A DNA stretch of 7,306 bases from Candidatus Latescibacterota bacterium (GCA_030746455.1 JASLMQ010000744.1:1-7306); one strand, 5' to 3'. Numbered from the stretch's first letter, positions 1-5,692 are shown. Numbers and translations are program-made. The notes: a model not told the origin generated them from the letters alone.

Positions 1-21
1 CTGCTACGGGAACGCCCCTGT

Positions 22-77
22 CATTGCGAGCTCCGTAGATGAGCAAACCTGCTCGTTTACGGGGCGTGGCAATCTCG
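22..77 (+). repeat. Solo copy of the CATTGCGAG...GCAATCTCG hairpin repeat
   Basis: The element opens with CATTGCGAG (22-30) and closes with GTGGCAATCTCG (66-77), the same rim found at 1030-1072, 3218-3260 and 4276-4331. Inside it, 33-45 pairs with 50-62 around a 4-nt loop AACC. The 13-bp stem has two positions that pair only as G-U in the plus-strand RNA. The element ends 36 nt beyond the pdxJ stop codon, so it would lie in the 3' region of that transcript, although no U-tract follows. The upstream modules seen in other copies are not visible here; they would lie outside the window if present. Confidence 0.75.
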
Positions 78-113
78 CCTGTCTCGTGAACGACAGAGAG
101 GGGACGCCGCCTC

Positions 114-839
114 TCACGTCTTGGCCAGGATCTCCAGATACGCCTTCACCGTATTCCCCAGCCCCATCTCCAACGCCTCGCCGATGAGCGCGTGGCCGAT
201 GGACACCTCGAGGATGCCCGGGATCGAGCAGAACTTGACCAGGTTCTCCAGGTTGAGATCGTGCCCTGCGTTGACCCCCAGGCCGGCCTCCTGTGCGATC
301 CGCGCCGCATTCGCGTACGACTGGAAGACGGGCTCCACGTCTCCCTCCCTGTGGGCGGTGGCGTACGGCTCGGTGTAGAGCTCGATCCGGTCGGCGCCGA
401 CGACCTTCGCCCGCGGGATCTCGTCCGAATCGTGATCCATGAACAGGCTCACACGCGCGCCGAGATCGCTCAACTCGCCGATGATCGACTCCAGCCGCGC
501 GCCGTCCTTGCCCAGGTCCCATCCGTGGTCCGAGGTGAACGAATCGGGCGTGTCGGGTACGAGCGTGCACTGCGTCGGCTTCACCTTGCGCACGATCTCC
601 ATGTACCCGGCCTCGAACGGGTTCCCCTCGATGTTGAACTCGACCGTGGTGACCCTCTCCGCAAGCTCGTAGACATCCGACGGCCGGATGTGCCGCTGGT
701 CGGGACGCGGGTGCACGGTGATCCCGTATGCGCCGGCGTCGATGCAGATCTGCGCCGCGCCCGTCACGCTCGGGATGCCGATGTCTCGCGTGTTCCTGAG
801 CAACGCGACCTTGTTGACGTTTACGCTGAGTTCGGTCAT
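114..839 (-). CDS. pdxJ: Pyridoxine 5'-phosphate synthase PdxJ
   Basis: This cytoplasmic TIM-barrel enzyme condenses 1-deoxy-D-xylulose 5-phosphate with 3-amino-2-oxopropyl phosphate to give pyridoxine 5'-phosphate, the ring-closing step of DXP-dependent vitamin B6 synthesis. The 241-residue length is normal for the family. Visible blocks are LSVNVNKVALLRN (4-16), HPRPDQRHIR (43-52), EFNIEG (67-72, probable catalytic Glu71), TLVPD (92-96), ELYTEPYA (153-160), NAGHDLNLEN (190-199, His193) and SIGHALIG (213-220). The first block has Asn9-Lys10 where the E. coli enzyme has Asp-His, as in the Bacteroidota-type subfamily. The start is supported by AAGGAG eight bases upstream of the ATG. No other B6 gene is in the window. 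The gene is 427 bp from its upstream neighbour, so it probably has its own promoter, though none is recognisable. Confidence 0.96.
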   Translation of the reverse strand: MTELSVNVNKVALLRNTRDIGIPSVTGAAQICIDAGAYGITVHPRPDQRHIRPSDVYELAERVTTVEFNIEGNPFEAGYMEIVRKVKPTQCTLVPDTPDSFTSDHGWDLGKDGARLESIIGELSDLGARVSLFMDHDSDEIPRAKVVGADRIELYTEPYATAHREGDVEPVFQSYANAARIAQEAGLGVNAGHDLNLENLVKFCSIPGILEVSIGHALIGEALEMGLGNTVKAYLEILAKT

Positions 840-865
840 TGGTGCTTCTCCTTGATCGATCCCAC

Positions 866-1072
866 CGTAGGGAGGGGCTGAACCCCCTCCCTACGAGAAC
901 ACCAACCCCCGCTTCGCGGGGCTGGTCATCGCCCTGGCAGACTGCCGTCTTCAAGCGTACCTGTAGCATCTCCTCTCGCACGCGACCGCGCGAATCCCAA
1001 TGCCCACCAGCCATCGCTGCCGCCACCGTCATTGCGAGCCTCGACCAACCGGTCTAGGCTAAGCAATCTCGG
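866..1072 (+). repeat. Composite intergenic repeat, copy 1
   Basis: This copy fills much of the gap between pdxJ and the TIM-barrel gene. Module A is a 12-bp perfect hairpin, 866-877 with 884-895, loop CTGAAC. Module B pairs 907-912 with 916-921 and can be extended by ACCA/TGGT (901-904 with 923-926). A 109-nt linker (922-1030) follows. Module C (1030-1072) pairs 1037-1046 with 1051-1060 around AACC with one mismatch (1042/1055), inside the rim CATTGCGAG...GCAATCTCGG. Order and orientation match copies at 3019 and 4185. There is no transposase, clear terminal inverted repeat or target duplication. In 1073-1266, apart from a possible inverted half-module at 1091-1115, I see no gene or recognisable site. 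Confidence 0.85.
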
Positions 1073-1090
1073 CCGTCCTTGTGCCAGAGG

Positions 1091-1115
1091 CCATTGTGAC
1101 GGCACACGCAATGAC
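1091..1115 (-). repeat. Possible inverted, degenerate half-copy of module C
   Basis: Read on the minus strand this stretch begins GTCATTGCG (1115-1107) and ends CACAATGG, resembling the rim of the CATTGCGAG element but with a short, poorly paired centre. It lies 18 nt from the end of the forward module C at 1030-1072 and points the opposite way, as in the paired inverted units of REP/BIME-type elements. The match covers only about nine bases at one end, so chance similarity remains possible. Confidence 0.35.
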
Positions 1116-1266
1116 CGGGCCTTGCTTCGCTTCTCCGAGACTTCAGCCCGCTATGGCTCCCAATCTACTCGGATAGGGCCGCCGTCGTAGTCTCGAAGCC
1201 CTCTGGGGTACCCGACTCGCATCAGCCCGGGCCTACCACTGGGCCTCATGACGCAGATTCCAGTAC

Positions 1267-2685
1267 CTACGTCTTCCCCTTGGCCCAGATCTCGCCCACC
1301 GCATCCAGCTTCTCGTCGCTCAGGTATCCGTAGCGGTTGATCCAAACCCCGTCGGCCTCGCTCTCGGCCACCACCCGAATCCGTCGGCTGAAATCGTCGA
1401 GCGGACCGTAGCCGTGCACGATCGGCGTCACCTGCGCCCGGCCTCTCGTGTCCGCGATCGCCTCCTCGATCTTGCGATGCTGGGGCGCGTCGGGGATCGG
1501 GTGCGGCTCGTCCGGAGCGGGATAGCCGTAGTCCGAGATCCGCTCGGCCGTGATGGCGTCGCCCAGGTCGAACAGGTTCGCCAGGGCCCTCACGACCAGT
1601 CGCTCGTCCAAGCCCGGGTTCTTCTGCAGCAGCACCTCGCCCCAGAACTGGACCATCACCGACCAGTGCATCGTGTAGAGCTTGGGGGACACGGCAACGC
1701 AGTGCTCGGCTGCGCCGCCGAAGTCGAACCCCGTGAAGAGCGAGAAGGGGGGCATGAAGGCGTTCGCGGACAGCTCCTTCTCGGCGCCGTCCCACTCGGT
1801 CAGCGCGCTCCGAAGGGTGTGAAGCGTGTCGCACGACAGCGCCGCCTTGAGCCGCAGCCACTCCAGCACGCCGGGGTAGCGACGCAGCAGGCTAATCAAC
1901 GATGTGGTTCCACGCCCCGCGCTGGCGAAGTCGTGCAGATCCGCGTTCGTCAGCCCGCCGTGGAGATGCGCGTAGAACGCGGCGACCTCCTGGCGGACCG
2001 CCTCGAAGTCGAACCCGTTGTGCGCAGCCCACAGGTGCACGTGCGGGCCGAAGTCCTGAAAGGCCTCGTCGAGCTTGTAGCACGGGTACTCGGGCCAGTC
2101 CGGGCGCAGGCCCGTGATCTGTGGATAGGTCGCGAGCAGGTCGCGAATGTAGGCCCGGTTGTAGGCGCGAATCGCCTCGCTCGCCAGGCTCCCCGTGTTG
2201 GCCATCCGGGCCTCGGGCAGGCGGCCGTCCGGAAGCCGGGGCACGTCGTCTTCACGCAGACCCGGCGGCTGAACGGAGCCGGTCTGGAGATAGACCTTGA
2301 GCCCGCGATCGAGCGCCGCGTCGATGAACTCGCCCACGAGCGCGCCGTGGGCGTCCGTCAGCTCGTTCGGCTCGCGCGGCTCGTAGGGAGTGTCCTCGTA
2401 GAACGATCGGTTGGGGTGATAGCTCGGCGCGCCGCGCACCCAGAGGGAGTGCTTTCCCCAGAGCGGCCGATCGAAGAGGCGCTTGCTGCTGCCGGCGTCG
2501 GACGGGGGCTGGAAGCTGCCCTTGCCTTCCTCGGCCTCGGCCGTGACCGTCGGGTTGCAGGCCACCGCCGTGGCCCCGGCCCGCTCGACCACGTTCTTGA
2601 GCACGCCGTCAACGCCTTCGTTGAGGATGAAATCGGCCAGCACGGTGATGCCGAGCAGGCGGGCTTCCTTTCGATCGGTTTGCAT
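1267..2685 (-). CDS. Uncharacterised TIM-barrel, glycosidase-like protein
   Basis: I do not recognise this 472-residue protein with confidence. It has alternating strand and helix segments typical of a (beta/alpha)8 barrel: ARLLGITVLADFIL (8-21), GLKVYLQTG (128-136), ITGLRPDWPEYP (190-201), NAFMPPFSLFTGFDFGG (308-324), TPIVHGYGP (420-428) and GVWINRYGYLSDEKLDAVGEIW (446-467). The RPDWPEYP segment after a strand, rich in Asp/Glu/Trp, and the late aromatic GVWINRYGY strand resemble active-site loops of carbohydrate-acting barrel enzymes, so a hydrolase or sugar-binding role is plausible but inferred. No signal peptide is seen. ATG at 2685 is chosen because AGGGGA lies six bases upstream; an in-frame GTG at 2706 lacks a ribosome-binding site. 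Neighbours are an amidohydrolase upstream and pdxJ downstream, neither close enough to show co-transcription. Confidence 0.85.
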   Translation of the reverse strand: MQTDRKEARLLGITVLADFILNEGVDGVLKNVVERAGATAVACNPTVTAEAEEGKGSFQPPSDAGSSKRLFDRPLWGKHSLWVRGAPSYHPNRSFYEDTPYEPREPNELTDAHGALVGEFIDAALDRGLKVYLQTGSVQPPGLREDDVPRLPDGRLPEARMANTGSLASEAIRAYNRAYIRDLLATYPQITGLRPDWPEYPCYKLDEAFQDFGPHVHLWAAHNGFDFEAVRQEVAAFYAHLHGGLTNADLHDFASAGRGTTSLISLLRRYPGVLEWLRLKAALSCDTLHTLRSALTEWDGAEKELSANAFMPPFSLFTGFDFGGAAEHCVAVSPKLYTMHWSVMVQFWGEVLLQKNPGLDERLVVRALANLFDLGDAITAERISDYGYPAPDEPHPIPDAPQHRKIEEAIADTRGRAQVTPIVHGYGPLDDFSRRIRVVAESEADGVWINRYGYLSDEKLDAVGEIWAKGKT

Positions 2686-2847
2686 GGTGCTTCCCCTGTG
2701 GTTCACACCGCGTTCTGCATCAAAAATACTTCGCGCAGGTTCTCAAGCGTGGCTCCCTCCTCCGCACTACGCGCTTCGGAGGGCAGGCGTGGTTCGTGGA
2801 TCGTGGCTCGAGGCCGGCCGATTGTGGCGTGGCAAGTTCGGTTCTCC

Positions 2848-2975
2848 GGCGACGATCCTCTCGCGAACCGGCGTGTACCCCCCCGTTCGTAACGGGGGGT
2901 GGTCGCAGTTCCCTACGTGCTTCAGGCGGAACTGCGACCGGGGGGATCGATCGCCAGGGGTGACGGATCGTCGCC
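2848..2975. other. Nested multi-stem inverted-repeat structure (candidate structured RNA or repeat)
   Basis: Three perfect inverted repeats are arranged like a branched RNA. An 11-bp closing stem pairs 2848-2858 with 2965-2975. Inside it, a 9-bp hairpin pairs 2879-2887 with 2891-2899 (3-nt loop CGT). Immediately next to that, a 12-bp hairpin pairs 2901-2912 with 2928-2939 (15-nt loop). The G-run 2940-2945 could compete with 2894-2899 for the C-run 2878-2884, giving an alternative fold. The structure lies 163 bp upstream of the start of the minus-strand TIM-barrel gene, in the position of a long 5' leader if transcription begins further up. No known riboswitch consensus was recognised, and a second type of intergenic repeat is an equally good explanation. 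Confidence 0.5.
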
Positions 2976-3018
2976 ACCGCTAGCTGCCAGTGCGGAGATC
3001 GAGCGTTGGGCTCTCATC

Positions 3019-3260
3019 CGTAGCGAGGGGCTCCCACCTTCGCTGTGAGGCAGCTTCGGTGGGCATGGAACCCCCTCGCTACGAGAACACCGACCCCCGC
3101 TGCGCGGGGCTCCTGATCACCGCGGCAGAGCGCAGTTCGGAGGCGTTCCTGCAGAATCTCATTTCGCACGTGACCGCACGAATCCCAGTGCCCACCCCTC
3201 ACCGCTACCGCGATTGTCGTTGCGAGCCTCGGCCGACAGGCCGAGGCGTGGCAATCTCGG
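3019..3260 (+). repeat. Composite intergenic repeat, copy 2 (with 35-nt insertion in module A)
   Basis: Module A arms are 3019-3030 and 3072-3083, the same CGTAG...CTACG stem as in the other copies. Its loop is enlarged from 6 to 41 nt by an insert (3033-3067) that itself folds (CCCACC 3033-3038 with GGTGGG 3058-3063). Module B pairs 3095-3100 with 3104-3109. The linker 3110-3218 is exactly 109 nt, as in copy 1, and by hand count about 70% identical to it without gaps. Module C (3218-3260) has a perfect 9-bp stem, 3226-3234 with 3239-3247, loop GACA. The copy ends 10 nt beyond the amidohydrolase stop codon. The rest of the 585-bp gap (2686-3018) holds the structure at 2848-2975 and no recognisable gene. 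Confidence 0.85.
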
Positions 3261-3270
3261 CTCCCCCCTA

Positions 3271-4140
3271 TCAGATCCCCAGCAATCGCACGGCGTTCTT
3301 CCACGCGATCTTCTCCCACGCCTCGTCGGACAGCTTCTTCTCCTCCTGGAGCCCGTGGAAGAAGGTCACGATCGGTACGGGCTCGTGGACGTCGCTCCGT
3401 CGGCACGAATCGGTGCCGAACATGATCTTGTCCTGGAACTCATCCAGGAATGCGATCCCGAACTCCGGGTCGCGCGAGAGCCCGTTGCACCCGCTGTTCG
3501 CCGACGTATCCGCCCAGAGGTTTTCGTACTCGCGCATCAGCCGCGGCACCGCGCCGCCCTCCAAGACCGGGCCCTCGACATAGGTCGCTCGCCCGTCCTC
3601 CGGGACCTCGGCCGAGATCTCGGCCCAGAAGGTCGGGCCGTGGCCGACGAAGATCGTTTCCGGGCATTCTTTGAGCGCGTGCTCGAGCCTGGGCAGGCCG
3701 TAGTCGTCGTTCACCCCGTAGCCCCACTTCCGGTCCGCCATATCGAAGATGATGGGCAGGTTGTGCTGCCCCGCCTGCTTGTAGAGGTTCATCGCCAGGG
3801 GATCGTCGAAGTCCATCTTGGGCAGGAACTCGCCCAGGCCCACGCACCCGCGGGAGCGGAACTCCTCCATCAAGGGACCGAAGTCCATCTCCGGATGGTT
3901 TCCGTAGCGCGGGTCGATGAGGCAGAAGGGAATCAACCGGTCGGCGTAGCGCGAGCACTGGGTGATCACATCTTCGGTGTTGCACTCCAGGTAGGCGCCC
4001 TCCGGGTGCTCGCTCAAAGGAAGAATGCAGGTCTTGTCGATCTTCCAGGCGTCCATCTTCGCGATCAGGTTGGTTGCGTCGACGAACTGTCTGCGGTCCT
4101 TCTGAATCCGGCCGATGTGGCCGTGGACATCGATGAGCAT
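3271..4140 (-). CDS. Amidohydrolase-2 family (TIM-barrel metal-dependent hydrolase)
   Basis: This 289-residue cytoplasmic protein belongs to the amidohydrolase-related superfamily, whose members hydrolyse or decarboxylate small molecules at a divalent metal site. Visible features are DVHGHIG (4-10, first-strand HxH: His6 and His8), GLGEF (101-105), PIIFDMADRK (129-138), FVGHGPTFW (164-172, His167), FGTDS (241-245, Asp244) and a C-terminal KNAVRLLGI of the NAxRL type usual in the family. The strand that often carries a metal-binding His (IHxG-like) reads IFDMAD, so that ligand may be replaced by Asp133. The start is certain: AAGGAGG lies five bases before the ATG. The substrate cannot be inferred. 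It is transcribed divergently from the membrane protein gene at 4536 and sits 585 bp upstream of the TIM-barrel gene. Confidence 0.9.
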   Translation of the reverse strand: MLIDVHGHIGRIQKDRRQFVDATNLIAKMDAWKIDKTCILPLSEHPEGAYLECNTEDVITQCSRYADRLIPFCLIDPRYGNHPEMDFGPLMEEFRSRGCVGLGEFLPKMDFDDPLAMNLYKQAGQHNLPIIFDMADRKWGYGVNDDYGLPRLEHALKECPETIFVGHGPTFWAEISAEVPEDGRATYVEGPVLEGGAVPRLMREYENLWADTSANSGCNGLSRDPEFGIAFLDEFQDKIMFGTDSCRRSDVHEPVPIVTFFHGLQEEKKLSDEAWEKIAWKNAVRLLGI

Positions 4141-4184
4141 GGGGCCTCCTTGTGGGGCTCGGTGAAGGCGTTGGACGCGTGATG

Positions 4185-4331
4185 CGTAGCGAGGGGCTGA
4201 ACCCCCTCGCTACGAAACCATGAACCCCCGCTGCGCGGGGCTCTCTACCCGAACACCCAACGCGACAGCGATTGTCATTGCGAGCCCAGGACAGGCTCAG
4301 GCTTGAGCCTGTCCTGGGCTCGCAATCTCGG
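4185..4331 (+). repeat. Composite intergenic repeat, copy 3 (short linker, 23-bp perfect palindrome)
   Basis: This copy occupies the region between the divergent amidohydrolase and membrane-protein genes. Module A pairs 4185-4196 with 4203-4214 (12 bp, loop CTGAAC). Module B pairs 4226-4231 with 4235-4240. The linker is only 36 nt (4241-4276), 73 nt shorter than in copies 1 and 2, but its end still matches copy 2 (GCGATTGTC). Module C holds a perfect 23-bp inverted repeat, 4277-4299 with 4304-4326, around a GGCT loop, the longest stem in the window. In the remaining 4332-4535 no promoter or gene could be recognised. Confidence 0.88.
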
Positions 4332-4535
4332 TTCTTCTCCAACTACGAAACCCATACCTCTGGCGCTTCATACATGCCCAAAACCGTCCTACGAAGCAAC
4401 GCCTTTCTCAACGCCCAAACACGCCATGCCGCACGCCACCGGGCAACCTTGCGCAACCGCACGTGCCGGCGTACCTTGAGGCGTCCGCACACCCTCGAGC
4501 GAATTGACATCGTGCCCTTCTTCCAGGAGATCCCC

Positions 4536-5447
4536 ATGACCTCGCTATCGCGCAGCAGCATCCAAACCGGGAAGGTGATATTCGTCCTGTTACTTGGCTG
4601 CTTCCTTGGCTACATGATGCACCTGGATAAGGCCGAAGACCAGCTCAGGGGCGAACAGCTCACCTTAGAGGAATATGTGGCGGACTTCGAGGCGCATAAG
4701 GCCAGGCTGTCGGATCCACCCATTTCCCTGGTGCCAGGGATGCTGATCATGACATCGCTACTGGTAATCGCGATCGCTGTGTACGAATCCATGGGACGCC
4801 TCATCGGCCTACTGCTACAGAAAACGGGGTTGGTGTCCGATTCAGACGAGTCTGATGAGGAAGTCGCAAGCATTCCCGGCCGAACCGACATGTCTGTGTC
4901 AACAGGTCGGGCAGGACTCCTCATGTTGGCGTTGATTCCCATCGTGGGTGCGCTCGCATTCGCACCCTCATTCTGGATATGGGGTCGACAGAGGCTTAGA
5001 GCCGACCTGATGACCACCGAAGGGATCCTGGTCTTCCTGTTCGCGTTTCTCGTTGGGGTCGTGTTACACGAGCTGCTACACGGCGCGGGGTTCATCTGGT
5101 TTGGAAAGGGGCGATGGAAAGACCTGAAATTCGGTATCAAGCTCCGCTATATGGCGGCCTACGCAACAACCTCGTCGCCGCTCACGGCCTCGGCCTACCG
5201 GGGTGCAGTCGCATTGCCAGGACTCGTCTTGGGCGTCCTACCCTTGCTGGCAGGAATGGCTCTCGGCAACGGATGGGTCATCATGTACGGATACACCATG
5301 ACCGTCTGCTCGGGAGGCGACCTGGCAATCCTGTGGGCGATCCGCAAGGTCGACGGCTCCGCCACAGTCATCGATCATACCCACCGGGCCGGCTGCTGGG
5401 TCCTGGATGACCCCGCTGAGTCCGCGTCGGATCAGCCTGGCGAATAG
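4536..5447 (+). CDS. Putative membrane zinc metalloprotease, DUF3267-like
   Basis: This 303-residue integral membrane protein has about six predicted hydrophobic segments (near 13-28, 64-84, 126-146, 162-178, 222-243 and 246-269). A zincin-type HELLH motif lies at 178-182 (His178, Glu179, His182) at the end of the fourth. Later family-like elements are SAYRGAVALPGL (219-230), SGGDLAILW (259-267, Asp262 a candidate third ligand) and VIDHTHRAGCWVL (278-290), a pattern close to DUF3267 putative zincin peptidases. An acidic stretch SDSDESDEE (101-109) lies between segments two and three. Substrate and role are unknown. The ATG at 4536 follows AGGAGA closely; the open frame extends back to 4272 but runs through the intergenic repeat. 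It is the only complete plus-strand gene, and its third codon positions look more A/T-rich than its neighbours', suggesting possible acquisition. Confidence 0.82.
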   Translation: MTSLSRSSIQTGKVIFVLLLGCFLGYMMHLDKAEDQLRGEQLTLEEYVADFEAHKARLSDPPISLVPGMLIMTSLLVIAIAVYESMGRLIGLLLQKTGLVSDSDESDEEVASIPGRTDMSVSTGRAGLLMLALIPIVGALAFAPSFWIWGRQRLRADLMTTEGILVFLFAFLVGVVLHELLHGAGFIWFGKGRWKDLKFGIKLRYMAAYATTSSPLTASAYRGAVALPGLVLGVLPLLAGMALGNGWVIMYGYTMTVCSGGDLAILWAIRKVDGSATVIDHTHRAGCWVLDDPAESASDQPGE

Positions 5448-5457
5448 GCGCACGCAA

Positions 5458-5490
5458 AGAGCCCCTCGGGCCTTCGCCTCGAGGGGCTCT
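5458..5490 (+). terminator. Hairpin terminator after the membrane protease gene
   Basis: A perfect 11-bp stem pairs 5458-5468 with 5480-5490; two further G-C pairs (5469-5470 with 5477-5478) can form within the loop. It starts 10 nt after the stop codon at 5447. There is no strong U-tract after it (CGTCTACCTT), so it may act weakly, with Rho, or as a transcript-stabilising hairpin. Lying between convergent genes, it could also block read-through from the minus-strand cluster. Confidence 0.75.
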
Positions 5491-5578
5491 CGTCTACCTT
5501 CGCCGTCCTATCTCTCCCTTGTGGCCCAGCGTCGTCCTTGGGCACGGACACCAGTTCATCTACTCCTACGGTGCTATA

Positions 5579-5636
5579 CCTCCCCTTCCCTGCGTTCTTG
5601 CCTTCCTGCCTCTCTCCGCGTCCCTGCCTGCCCCTC
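5579..5636 (+). other. Adenine-free polypyrimidine tract
   Basis: These 58 bases in the gap between the convergent genes contain no A and only eight purines, all G; the minus strand is correspondingly purine-rich. The tract has a loose, degenerate repetition of CCTGC/TTGCC-like units but no exact tandem period. No coding or known regulatory role was recognised. It lies downstream of the VOC gene on the minus strand. Confidence 0.6.
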
Positions 5637-5692
5637 GAAGGCCCACCAGGGGCGTAGTGGGGCGCCTCTGCGGGAGAATGCCTCTCGCCTCT

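Noticed and set aside
96..115. 6-bp hairpin at the pdxJ stop codon as a terminator
   Set aside because: The stem is short, overlaps the stop codon and has no U-tract; the larger hairpin at 33-62 is the better candidate.
4..1032. Long minus-strand open frame covering the pdxJ region
   Set aside because: It is out of frame with pdxJ, has an arginine- and glycine-rich composition typical of shadow frames in GC-rich DNA, and its start lies in the composite repeat.
1151..1861. Minus-strand frame running past the end of the TIM-barrel gene
   Set aside because: It is a shifted frame of the real gene; the part beyond the stop (1151-1266) shows no family-like sequence, so a frameshifted extension is not supported.
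2715..2740. AT-rich patch (minus strand GAAGTATTTTTGATG) as a promoter for the TIM-barrel gene
   Set aside because: A TATTTT -10-like box is possible, but no -35 box lies at 16-18 bases; the TTGAGA upstream is only 12 bases away. Too weak to annotate.
1414..2892. 492-codon plus-strand open frame opposite the TIM-barrel gene
   Set aside because: It is antisense to a gene with a good ribosome-binding site and protein-like composition; its product is low-complexity and valine/arginine-rich, with no recognisable motif.
3214..4182. 322-codon plus-strand frame opposite the amidohydrolase
   Set aside because: The minus strand encodes a clear amidohydrolase with intact motifs and an AAGGAGG site; the plus frame has no motif.
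866..4331. CRISPR array or tandem repeat
   Set aside because: The repeats are dispersed between genes at kilobase distances with no regular spacers and no cas genes.
4504..4509. TTGACA as a -35 promoter element
   Set aside because: It is only about 26 bases before the start codon; a -10 box at normal spacing would fall on the ribosome-binding site, and none is seen.
4272..4535. 88-codon N-terminal extension of the membrane protease
   Set aside because: It begins inside the palindromic repeat, is arginine-rich without domain character, and a good ribosome-binding site precedes the ATG at 4536.
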